Assembly: GCA_045617405.1 (NCBI GenBank) | Contig: JAZLIL010000128.1 | Coordinates: 1 to 8,650, forward strand | Direction of reading: 5' to 3' | Origin: JAZLIL01 sp045617405 | Lineage (GTDB): Bacteria; Bacillota; Clostridia; Lachnospirales; Lachnospiraceae | DNA: 8,650 nucleotides | Part shown: positions 1 to 6,047 of the stretch, one piece after another | Layout: each line of letters begins with the position of its first letter | How positions within the stretch are numbered: the stretch's first letter is position 1 | The notes under the pieces: model-generated | The model's database searches: none | Seen by the model: only the letters and a program-made list of their open reading frames with translations | Told to the model about the DNA's origin: nothing | Position numbers and translations under genes: made by a program

Positions 1-157
1 CTTGCTCCCAATCGCGAACAGTATTAAGCGGAATATGCAGATAATTTGCAAAATCTTCTCTTTTCATCCCCGTCATCAATCTCAAATATTTAATCATTCT
101 TCCTAGACGCTGCGCATCTGTTTCATTATCTTTTATTTCAACGAATACTTCTTCCAT
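1..157 (-). CDS. XRE-family helix-turn-helix regulator, C-terminus cut by window edge
   Basis: I translated this small frame by hand. It starts MEEVFVEIKDNETDAQRLGR and runs off the left edge in the sequence VRDWEQ, so 52 residues are visible. Residues about 18-51 read as a Cro/XRE-type helix-turn-helix: a first helix (RLGRMIKYLRLMTG), a turn and helix (MKREDFANYLHI), then a recognition-like segment ending TVRDWE. That closing TVRDWE/W-E signature is typical of short DNA-binding regulators and antitoxin-like proteins in Lachnospiraceae. The start is well supported: AGGAGG (168-163) sits 5 nt upstream of the ATG, and a near-consensus promoter lies just before it. It is the first gene of a new transcription unit after the guaA terminator. 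Its partner, target and full length lie outside the window, so whether it belongs to a toxin-antitoxin pair cannot be said. Confidence 0.8.
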   Translation of the reverse strand, partial: MEEVFVEIKDNETDAQRLGRMIKYLRLMTGMKREDFANYLHIPLNTVRDWEQ

Positions 158-171
158 CCGGGCCTCCTACC

Positions 172-204
172 GCATTGCCTTACTTTATTATAGTACCGCA
201 ATGC
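172..204. promoter_or_regulatory. Inverted repeat flanking the -10 box, candidate operator
   Basis: GCATTGC (172-178) and GCAATGC (198-204) form a perfect 7-bp inverted repeat whose 19-bp centre contains the TATAAT box. The heptamer TACCGCA also occurs as a direct repeat at 168-174 and 194-200. Paired sites bracketing a core promoter next to a helix-turn-helix gene suggest autoregulation by the downstream XRE protein. The repeat is seen; the binding is inference. Confidence 0.45.
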
Positions 205-215
205 ATTACAGTCAA
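187..215 (-). promoter_or_regulatory. Sigma-A promoter of the XRE regulator
   Basis: Reading the minus strand, TTGACT (215-210) is followed by a 17-bp spacer and a perfect TATAAT (192-187). Transcription would start near position 180, about 23 nt upstream of the ATG at 157 and just upstream of the AGGAGG ribosome binding site. The match to the consensus (5 of 6 plus 6 of 6, optimal spacing) makes this the strongest promoter in the window. The -35 box directly abuts the U-tract of the upstream guaA terminator. Confidence 0.85.
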
Positions 216-260
216 CACAAAAACAAGCCAACTCGACGACATAAGTCGTCTAATTGGCTT
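216..260 (-). terminator. Intrinsic terminator after guaA
   Basis: On the minus strand AAGCCAA (260-254) pairs with TTGGCTT (231-225), and inside it GACGAC (250-245) pairs with GTCGTC (240-235) around a 4-nt loop (TTAT). A 3-nt internal mismatch separates the two helices. The stem is followed by GTTTTTGTG (224-216). It lies about 34 bp past the guaA stop codon and closes the minus-strand gene run. The stem could also work on the plus strand, but no plus-strand gene needs it. Confidence 0.85.
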
Positions 261-293
261 ATCGAATAAATTAGCAAGATTTGTTATCGTTAC

Positions 294-1280
294 TCACTCC
301 CACTCGATGGTGGCTACGGGCTTTTCGCTGATATCCCAGAGGACGCGGTTGATGCCGGGAATCTTGACGATTTCGTCACGCATGCGGCAAAGTGCATCGA
401 AGGGGATTTCGGGAACGGTAACCTTGACAGCGTCAGTGGTGTTTACGGCACGGATAACGCATGCCCAGCCCATGTAGCGCTCGCCCTTGCCGGTTGCATC
501 GTACTTGATGCCGGTTGACTGAATGTCGGGGATGGCGCAGAAGTACTGCCAGGGTGTCTCGGGAAGCTTCTCAATTTCTTCGCGAACAATGGCGTCTGCC
601 TCGCGGAGTGCCTCAAGACGGTCACGTGTGATTGCTCCTACGCAGCGAACTCCGAGTCCGGGCCCGGGGAAAGGCTGGCGGTAAACCATGTTGTCGGGAA
701 GACCGAGGGTCTTGCCTACAACACGAACTTCATCCTTGTATAGGAATTTGACGGGCTCAACAAGTTCAAAGTTGAGATCCTCGGGAAGACCGCCTACATT
801 GTGATGTGCCTTGACACCGTGAGATTCAAGAATGTCGGGATAGATGGTTCCTTGCGCAAGGAATCCAATTCCTTCCTGCTTCTTTGCTTCTTCTGCAAAA
901 ACATCGATAAACTCGGCGCCGATAATCTTACGCTTTGTTTCGGGATCGGAAACGCTTGCAAGCTTATCAAGGAAACGGTCTGTTGCATCCACATAGACAA
1001 GATTTGCATCGAGCTCGTCACGGAAAACCTTAACGACCTGCTCGGGCTCGCCCTTTCTCAAAAGACCATGGTTAACGTGAACGCAGACAAGCTGCTTCCC
1101 GATGGCTTTGATAAGAAGTGCTGCTACTACAGAACTGTCTACGCCACCGCTGAGTGCGAGGAGAACCTTCTTATCCCCCACCTGCTCTTTGATAAGAGAA
1201 ACCTGCTCATCAATGAACGCCTTTGCAAGTGCCTCGGTTGTGATTCTTTCCATTGTTTCGGGTCTGACATCTGAACTCAT
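294..1280 (-). CDS. guaA: GMP synthase, ATP-pyrophosphatase/dimerization subunit only (no glutaminase domain)
   Basis: This enzyme adenylates XMP with ATP and replaces the AMP with ammonia to make GMP, the last step of de novo guanine nucleotide synthesis. The 328 residues cover only the synthetase half. The PP-loop motif SGGVDSS is at 44-50, KRKIIG at 116-121, QGTIYPD at 143-149, HHNVGGLP at 159-166, RQPFPGPGLGVR at 201-212, and the C-terminal XMP-binding tail ends KPVATIEWE. Usual bacterial GuaA is about 510-525 residues with an N-terminal class I glutamine amidotransferase, which is absent here. The start is secure: GGAGG (1291-1287) lies 6 nt upstream and an in-frame TAA at 1295-1293 excludes an extension. 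The short loop in ILESHGVKAHHNV resembles archaeal GuaAb rather than E. coli GuaA. The tail usually reads KPPATIEWE, so a proline is replaced by valine. The gene follows serS by 87 bp and ends at a terminator. Confidence 0.93.
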   Translation of the reverse strand: MSSDVRPETMERITTEALAKAFIDEQVSLIKEQVGDKKVLLALSGGVDSSVVAALLIKAIGKQLVCVHVNHGLLRKGEPEQVVKVFRDELDANLVYVDATDRFLDKLASVSDPETKRKIIGAEFIDVFAEEAKKQEGIGFLAQGTIYPDILESHGVKAHHNVGGLPEDLNFELVEPVKFLYKDEVRVVGKTLGLPDNMVYRQPFPGPGLGVRCVGAITRDRLEALREADAIVREEIEKLPETPWQYFCAIPDIQSTGIKYDATGKGERYMGWACVIRAVNTTDAVKVTVPEIPFDALCRMRDEIVKIPGINRVLWDISEKPVATIEWE

Positions 1281-1286
1281 AATCTG

Positions 1287-1291
1287 CCTCC
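1287..1291 (-). promoter_or_regulatory. Ribosome binding site deciding the guaA start
   Basis: GGAGG on the minus strand, 6 nt before the ATG at 1280. Together with the in-frame stop TAA (1295-1293) it shows that the GMP synthase begins at the synthetase domain and is not a fragment of a longer frame. Confidence 0.85.
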
Positions 1292-1330
1292 ATTAATCTG
1301 TTTATTGTCTATGCACTTTCAATTTACTTT

Positions 1331-1354
1331 GCTGCCTGTTTGCTTTCAGGCGGC
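1331..1354 (-). other. Hairpin between serS and guaA
   Basis: On the minus strand GCCGCCTG (1354-1347) and CAGGCAGC (1338-1331) form an 8-bp stem with one internal mismatch and an 8-nt loop. No U-tract follows (the next bases are AAAGTAAATTG), so it does not look like an intrinsic terminator. It may affect mRNA stability or the ratio of the two products, but nothing in the sequence proves a role. The 87-bp gap otherwise shows only the guaA ribosome binding site. Confidence 0.45.
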
Positions 1355-1367
1355 ACTTTGCAACTCA

Positions 1368-2654
1368 CTACGCATTAGGAACAAGCTTTTCCTTGCCACC
1401 CATGTAAGGACGAAGTGCTGCGGGAATGTTTACGCTGCCATCGGCGTTGAGATTGTTCTCGAGGAATGCAATGAGCATTCTGGGCGGTGCCACACAGGTG
1501 TTGTTAAGTGTGTGAGCGAAGTACTTTCCGCCTTCGCCTACAACTCTGATCTTGAGGCGGCGTGCCTGTGCATCACCGAGGTTCGAGCAGCTGCCAACCT
1601 CGAAGTACTTCTTCTGACGGGGCGACCATGCCTCAACGTCGCATGACTTAACCTTGAGATCAGCCAAATCTCCGGAGCAGCACTCAAGAGTACGTACCGG
1701 AACATCAAGCGAACGGAAGAAGTCAACCGTGTTCTGCCAAAGCCTGTCGTACCACATCCTGCTGTCCTCGGGCTTGCAGACAACGATCATCTCCTGTTTC
1801 TCAAACTGGTGAATTCTGTACACGCCTCGCTCCTCGATGCCGTGCGCTCCCTTTTCCTTACGGAAGCAGGGTGAATAGCTTGTTAGGGTGTAGGGAAGCT
1901 CTTCCTCCTTGAGAACGGTGTCGATGAACTTTCCGATCATGGAATGCTCACTCGTACCGATGAGGTAGAGATCCTCACCCTCAATCTTGTACATCATGGC
2001 ATCCATCTCCGCAAAACTCATAACGCCCGTTACGACTTCACTTCTGATCATGTACGGCGGAATGCAGTAGGTGAATCCGCGATCAATCATGAAATCACGT
2101 GCATATGAAAGGCATGCAGAGTGAAGTCTCGCAATGTCACCTTTCAGATAGTAGAAACCGTTTCCGGCTACTCTTCTTGCTGCATCAAGATCGATACCGT
2201 CAAGCTTCTCCATAATCTCTGTGTGATAGGGTATCTCAAAATCGGGAACTGCAGGCTCACCGTACTTCTGAATTTCAACGTTCTCTCTGTCATCCTTGCC
2301 GATCGGAACTGACGGATCGATAATGTTCGGAATGGTCATCATAATCTTCGTGACCTTCTCGTTTAGTTCAACCTCGAGAGTCTCAAGCTCCTCGAGGCGC
2401 TTTGCATTGGCTGCTACCTTCTTCTTAAGTTCCTCGGCCTCTTCCTTCTGACCCTTTGCCATCAGACCGCCAATCTGCTTTGCTATTGTGTTCTTCTGCG
2501 CACGCAGCTGGTCTGCCTCGCCCTTTGCCGCACGATTCTTTGCATCAAGCTCAATAACCTCGTCTACGAGCGGGAGCTTATGGTCCTGAAATTTCTTCCT
2601 GATGTTTTCCTTTACAGCCTCTGGATTCTCACGTAAAAACTTAATGTCAATCAT
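1368..2654 (-). CDS. serS: Seryl-tRNA synthetase
   Basis: This class II aminoacyl-tRNA synthetase charges tRNA-Ser (and tRNA-Sec where present) with serine. At 428 residues it has the normal bacterial length. Residues about 1-110 form the N-terminal two-helix coiled-coil arm that grips the tRNA long variable arm (charged heptads around 33-104). The catalytic core follows: a serine-binding TSE at 234-236, motif 2 with FRKEKGAHG (264-272) and YRIHQFEKQE (279-288), and motif 3 with PPRMLIAFLENN (390-401). LRPYMGG (415-421) near the C-terminus is the usual family ending. Two places look unusual for a bacterial enzyme: TSEHSMIGKF where TAEVPLTN is common, and TCVAPPRML where a glycine usually precedes the motif 3 arginine. 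The start has a GAGGAAG-type ribosome binding site about 8 nt upstream. The upstream gap carries a 47-bp repeat array rather than a T-box leader. Confidence 0.95.
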   Translation of the reverse strand: MIDIKFLRENPEAVKENIRKKFQDHKLPLVDEVIELDAKNRAAKGEADQLRAQKNTIAKQIGGLMAKGQKEEAEELKKKVAANAKRLEELETLEVELNEKVTKIMMTIPNIIDPSVPIGKDDRENVEIQKYGEPAVPDFEIPYHTEIMEKLDGIDLDAARRVAGNGFYYLKGDIARLHSACLSYARDFMIDRGFTYCIPPYMIRSEVVTGVMSFAEMDAMMYKIEGEDLYLIGTSEHSMIGKFIDTVLKEEELPYTLTSYSPCFRKEKGAHGIEERGVYRIHQFEKQEMIVVCKPEDSRMWYDRLWQNTVDFFRSLDVPVRTLECCSGDLADLKVKSCDVEAWSPRQKKYFEVGSCSNLGDAQARRLKIRVVGEGGKYFAHTLNNTCVAPPRMLIAFLENNLNADGSVNIPAALRPYMGGKEKLVPNA

Positions 2655-2685
2655 TTCTGTCTTCCTCTTTCTGAAAATCTATTTT

Positions 2686-2861
2686 GGTGCAGTGAAACCT
2701 TTTCCGTTTCGCTGTCACATGAATTCTGTTCCGGTGCAGCGAGGCCTTTTCCGTTTCGCTGTCACATGAATTCTGTTCCGATGCAGTGAAACCTTTTCTG
2801 TTTCGCTGTCACATGAATTCTGTTCCGGTGCAGCGAGGCCTTTTCCGTTTCGCTGTCACAT
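2686..2861. repeat. Tandem array of a 47-bp palindromic unit, 3.75 copies (ABAB)
   Basis: Copies start at 2686, 2733, 2780 and 2827, an exact 47-bp period; the last stops after 35 bp. The plus-strand unit contains CAGTGAAAC or CAGCGAGGC, a 7-nt T/C-rich loop, GTTTCGCTG, then TCACATGAATTCTGTTCC. The two arms form a 9-bp stem-loop (copy 1: 2690-2698 with 2706-2714, one G-U pair on the plus-strand transcript). Copies 1 and 3 share the arm CAGTGAAAC, and copies 2 and 4 share CAGCGAGGC. The alternation points to duplication of a 94-bp dimer. The units are contiguous, so this is not CRISPR, and 47 is not a multiple of three, so it is not a coding repeat. The array fills the clpX-serS gap, in the clpX 3' region and serS 5' region. 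A further inverted AGCGAAAC (2889-2896) can pair with the last GTTTCGCT (2847-2854). Confidence 0.95.
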
Positions 2862-2903
2862 ATTACTGCTCTCTTTGCTGCGCCTCTTAGCGAAACAGCT
2901 GTT

Positions 2904-4529
2904 TTAGCCGATGTCTGCCTTGCTGTCAATCTCAGGCACCGGCACGGCAGATCGGCCCTGTCCGCGCAACTCGATAACCGGCCCGCCGGTTCCTTCGATG
3001 TACTCGCGCGTAATCGTGACTGTTCCGATGTTGTCATCCTTCGGGATCTCATACATGATGTCGAGCATGAATTCCTCAATGATGGCACGAAGTGCTCTGG
3101 CGCCGGTTTTCTTTTCGAGTGCTTTCTCTGCGATAACCTCCATCGCACCCCGGTCAAACACGAGCTTGACTTCATCGAGCTCGAGAAGCTTCGAATACTG
3201 TTTGAGGATGGCATTCTTCGGCTCGTGCATAATCTTTATAAGCATATCCCTTGTAAGTGTGCTAAGCGCATACACCACGGGGAGTCTGCCGAGGAACTCG
3301 GGAATCATTCCGAATTCACGAAGGTCCTCCATCTGAACCTTCAGCAGAAGGTCGGGGTCGTCCTCAAAGGAATCGAGAAGTTTCGCGTTGAAACCAACGG
3401 ATGCCTGCTTGTTGAGCCGCTTCTTAATAATCTCGTCGAGACCCGGGAAGGCTCCTCCGCATATAAACAGAATGTTGGTAGTGTCCATGGTCGTAAGCGG
3501 TACCATAGAGTTTTTGCTTGTCGCGCCGACAGGAACCTCAACCTCGCTGCCCTCGAGGAGTTTAAGAAGCGCCTGCTGAACGCTCTCGCCGCTGACGTCA
3601 CGGCTCGTGGTGTTCTTCTTCTTGGCGATCTTGTCAATTTCATCGATGAAAACAATGCCGTGTTCGGCGCGGTCAACATCGTTGTCGGCTGCCTTAAGAA
3701 GCTTTGAAAGAACACTCTCAACATCGTCTCCGATATAGCCCGCTTCAGTGAGCGAAGTCGCATCGGTGATGGCAAGCGGAACATTTAGAATCCTCGCAAG
3801 CGTCTTTACAAGGTATGTCTTGCCGCAGCCCGTCGGACCGATCATCAGCATGTTCGACTTGTCAATTTCGATTGAGTCCATAGCCTCCTTGCGGACACGC
3901 TTGTAATGATTGTAAACAGCGACGCTCATTACCTTCTTGGCCTGTTCCTGTCCGACAACATACTCATCGAGCATTGCCTTAATCTGATGAGGTGCCGGCA
4001 GCTTATCAAGTTCGAGGACATCCTTGTTTACGGGCTTATCCTTGTCTTTCTTCTTTTTCTTCACACGTTGACTTTGCGGGATATCACCGCCAAAGCCGAA
4101 GGGAAGCGAGAAGAATGTAGGAATTGTCCGTTTTTCGCTGTTTCTGTCCTTTTCGTTACTCTTATCTTTTTCGTCGCCGTCAGGTTTGTCACTTGAAACA
4201 ACATCTCCGGAAAGCTTCTCCGTTTCGCTGTTCGCTGCTCCCGCGCCTCCCGGACTCCCCTTCCCGGTTCCGCCTGAAGCAGAGTTTCCCGATGATTTGG
4301 AATCACCCGAACTGCCCGGGGTACTGCTGCCGTTTCCGCCAAAACTCGGAAACTGAATTCCCTGATACTCTCCAAGACCCGGAATACCGTTCTTTCCCAT
4401 CATATCAAAAGTCTTTTGCATGCAGTCGTTGCAGATGCAGATACTTCCCGGAATATGCATCATCTTTCCGGCAATACTCTCGGGACGCCGGCACAAATAA
4501 CAGATGTCTTCGTAGTTGTTATCGCTCAT
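2904..4529 (-). CDS. clpX: ClpX-type AAA+ unfoldase with zinc finger and long disordered linker
   Basis: ClpX hexamers unfold tagged proteins and usually feed them to ClpP in the cytoplasm. Residues 10-36 are the zinc-binding domain (CYLC, then CNDC at 33-36, with an extra Cys31). Residues about 55-175 are a Gly/Ser/Asp/Lys-rich linker with a KKKKKDKDK run. The AAA+ module follows: DEYVVGQEQAKK (188-199), Walker A GPTGCGKT (231-238), pore loop GYIGDD (264-269), Walker B IVFIDEID (292-299), RDVSGESVQQALLKLLEG (310-327), a VGF at 378-380 where the ClpP-docking IGF loop sits, arginine finger in FLGRLPV (R415), and sensor 2 GAR (476-478). The length is 541 residues against about 420 for typical ClpX; the linker explains the excess. 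The substrate-contacting RKH loop reads S338-K339-N340 when aligned by eye to E. coli ClpX. No clpP or tig gene is adjacent. It may be a second, specialised ClpX rather than the general one. An AGAGG ribosome binding site precedes the ATG by about 8 nt. Confidence 0.9.
   Translation of the reverse strand: MSDNNYEDICYLCRRPESIAGKMMHIPGSICICNDCMQKTFDMMGKNGIPGLGEYQGIQFPSFGGNGSSTPGSSGDSKSSGNSASGGTGKGSPGGAGAANSETEKLSGDVVSSDKPDGDEKDKSNEKDRNSEKRTIPTFFSLPFGFGGDIPQSQRVKKKKKDKDKPVNKDVLELDKLPAPHQIKAMLDEYVVGQEQAKKVMSVAVYNHYKRVRKEAMDSIEIDKSNMLMIGPTGCGKTYLVKTLARILNVPLAITDATSLTEAGYIGDDVESVLSKLLKAADNDVDRAEHGIVFIDEIDKIAKKKNTTSRDVSGESVQQALLKLLEGSEVEVPVGATSKNSMVPLTTMDTTNILFICGGAFPGLDEIIKKRLNKQASVGFNAKLLDSFEDDPDLLLKVQMEDLREFGMIPEFLGRLPVVYALSTLTRDMLIKIMHEPKNAILKQYSKLLELDEVKLVFDRGAMEVIAEKALEKKTGARALRAIIEEFMLDIMYEIPKDDNIGTVTITREYIEGTGGPVIELRGQGRSAVPVPEIDSKADIG
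4215..4231. repeat. Copy of the 47-bp repeat core inside the ClpX linker
   Basis: CTTCTCCGTTTCGCTGT here matches CTTTTCCGTTTCGCTGT of the intergenic 47-bp units at 16 of 17 bases, in the same orientation. On the coding strand it specifies the linker residues NSETEK (about 100-105). A weaker relative with two extra T residues (TCCGTTTTTCGCTGT) lies about 90 bp away, near 4127-4141. The match is visible in the sequence; common origin is inferred. Confidence 0.5.
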
Positions 4530-4588
4530 AATGAGTACCTCTCAGATTACTTTTCGTTCCTCTTTGCAGCAAAGCCGTGGATATCCTG

Positions 4589-6004
4589 TCAGTATGCGTT
4601 CTTGTTTATGAAGCCCTTAAAGATTGTCAGGAACAGGATTTTTATATCCAGTCCGACAGTCCAGTTTTCTATGTAGTATAAATCATGTTCTATACGTTTG
4701 GCAATAGATGTATCGCCTCTGTAGCCATTTATCTGTGCCCAGCCGGTCATTCCGGGGCGAACCTGATGCTTCACCTGATACTTTGGAATCTCTTCCTTGA
4801 ATTTTGCAACGAACTGCGGTCGTTCGGGACGGGGCCCCACAAGGCTCATGTCGCCCTTTAAGACATTGAAAAGCTGAGGAAGTTCGTCGATGCTCGTTTT
4901 GCGAATAAATCGGCCGACACCCGTTACACGCGAATCACCTTTTGTCGTCCAGCCTCTGCTCTCGTCTTCCGTCTCCTGAACGCACATGGAACGGAACTTA
5001 AACATCTCGAACTCCTTTCCGTGGCGGCCGGTGCGCGTCTGCCGGAAAATGACGGGACCGGGGGACGAAAGCTTCACTGCAATCGCGGTGATTATCATGG
5101 GAATGCCGAAAATGATGATTGCAAGGATGGATCCGAAAATGTCCATGGTCCTTTTTACAAATCCGTTGACGATGTTATTAAGCGGCACATTTCGGATGTT
5201 GATGACGGGAAGACCGTAAAGATCCTCAATAAAGGGATTTGTTGCCACGATGCTGTTGTAATCGGGCACGAACTTCGTATAGATGCCTGTCTTCTCACAG
5301 ATTGCAACGAGCTGCTCAAGTCGTGCGTACTCATCGATTCCGATGCACAGCACGACCTCATCAAAATCGTTTGCCTCAATTGTGTCCTCGAGACTGTCCA
5401 TGGTTCCGATGATGGAAATGCTTCTGTACTTTGTCCCGACAGCCATCTGATCATCGAGGATTCCGCAGATGTGATAACCCCACTCGGGATTTGAGCGGAT
5501 TCTGTCAATAAAACCCTCGGCTGCGCGGGAATATCCGACAATCAGAACATGCTTGAGATTGCGGCCATTCTTTCTGAAGGCGCGAAGCGTCTTTGAAAGA
5601 ACGTAGCGAAAGAGCATGTCCATGATAAAATTAACAATTGCAAAAACAACAAAAAGGCCACGGGAGAAATCGCTGACCTTCATAATATAAATGAGGAACG
5701 CAAAGTAGAGGATACCCAGGGCGTTCGCCTTCACGAGGTTCACGGCCTCAATAATCCATCTCTTGGTCCTTCGCGGAGTGTAGAGCCCGCTTGCCGCATA
5801 AATCGCCACGTAACCGATGATAATGTACACCAGATAACCTACATATTTCTCAAACGTAAGAAAGCCGCCTTCGGGAATCATTATCCCGAGGGCGGGTAAG
5901 CCTCTGAATCGCAGCGGATAGGCCAAAAGGTACGCCAGACCTACCAAAAGTGCATCAACAAGAATGTGTATTATGTTGAGGATTCTCTGATTGTCCTTTA
6001 TCAT
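4589..6004 (-). CDS. Polyprenyl-phosphate sugar-1-phosphate transferase (WcaJ/CpsE-like)
   Basis: This integral membrane enzyme starts exopolysaccharide or capsule repeat-unit synthesis by moving a sugar-1-phosphate (often glucose-1-P) from a UDP-sugar to undecaprenyl phosphate. Four N-terminal membrane segments are visible at about 11-31, 55-75, 92-110 and 116-136. A Rossmann-like CoA-binding-type domain follows from about 150 (HVLIVGYSRAAEGF) to 270, then a fifth hydrophobic segment (288-310). The C-terminal sugar transferase domain has SSPGPVIFRQTRTG (313-326), KFRSM (336-340), the Asp-Glu pair in SIDELPQLFN (371-380), KGDMSLVGPRPER (383-395), RPGMTGWAQINGYRG (416-430), and the end YYIENWTVGLDIKIL. 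The length of 471 is normal. The start MIKDNQR is typical of Firmicute homologues, yet there is no ribosome binding site, and a TATAAT ends 7 bp before the ATG. Donor sugar cannot be told from sequence. The gene lies between htrA (43 bp) and clpX (59 bp). Confidence 0.92.
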   Translation of the reverse strand: MIKDNQRILNIIHILVDALLVGLAYLLAYPLRFRGLPALGIMIPEGGFLTFEKYVGYLVYIIIGYVAIYAASGLYTPRRTKRWIIEAVNLVKANALGILYFAFLIYIMKVSDFSRGLFVVFAIVNFIMDMLFRYVLSKTLRAFRKNGRNLKHVLIVGYSRAAEGFIDRIRSNPEWGYHICGILDDQMAVGTKYRSISIIGTMDSLEDTIEANDFDEVVLCIGIDEYARLEQLVAICEKTGIYTKFVPDYNSIVATNPFIEDLYGLPVINIRNVPLNNIVNGFVKRTMDIFGSILAIIIFGIPMIITAIAVKLSSPGPVIFRQTRTGRHGKEFEMFKFRSMCVQETEDESRGWTTKGDSRVTGVGRFIRKTSIDELPQLFNVLKGDMSLVGPRPERPQFVAKFKEEIPKYQVKHQVRPGMTGWAQINGYRGDTSIAKRIEHDLYYIENWTVGLDIKILFLTIFKGFINKNAY

Positions 6005-6011
6005 AGGCTGT

Positions 6012-6017
6012 ATTATA
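6012..6017 (-). promoter_or_regulatory. TATAAT box 7 bp before the sugar transferase ATG
   Basis: A perfect -10 hexamer reads TATAAT from 6017 to 6012, preceded by TG. The best -35 at 17-bp spacing is TAGCAA (6040-6035), which is poor (3 of 6). If used, transcription would start close to 6005, at the A of the ATG (6004), giving a leaderless or nearly leaderless mRNA. The lack of any GGAGG-like site before this start is consistent with that. A TATAAT in AT-rich intergenic DNA can also occur by chance. Confidence 0.45.
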
Positions 6018-6047
6018 CACTAAACGTCTGCAATTTGCTATATAAAA

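Noticed and set aside
801..1274. 157-codon plus-strand open frame opposite guaA
   Set aside because: It is antisense to conserved synthetase sequence, Cys-rich, and without family resemblance.
1281..1367. Purine riboswitch or intrinsic terminator before guaA
   Set aside because: The gap is only 87 bp and has one mismatched hairpin without a U-tract; no purine aptamer core is visible.
2686..2861. CRISPR array
   Set aside because: Units are contiguous with no unique spacers, and the 47-bp period is exact with internal palindromes.
2655..2903. T-box leader for serS
   Set aside because: I looked for a T-box core (AGGGTGGNACCGCG-like) on the minus strand and found none; only the repeat hairpins are present.
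2762..3214. 150-codon minus-strand open frame across the repeats and the clpX 3' end
   Set aside because: It overlaps clpX in another frame, is Ser/Arg-rich in the manner of a shadow frame, and starts inside the repeat array.
3225..3707. 160-codon plus-strand open frame opposite clpX
   Set aside because: It is antisense to the conserved AAA+ core, with no recognisable domain.
5021..5494. 157-codon plus-strand open frame opposite the sugar transferase
   Set aside because: Antisense shadow of a conserved membrane enzyme with no recognisable motifs.
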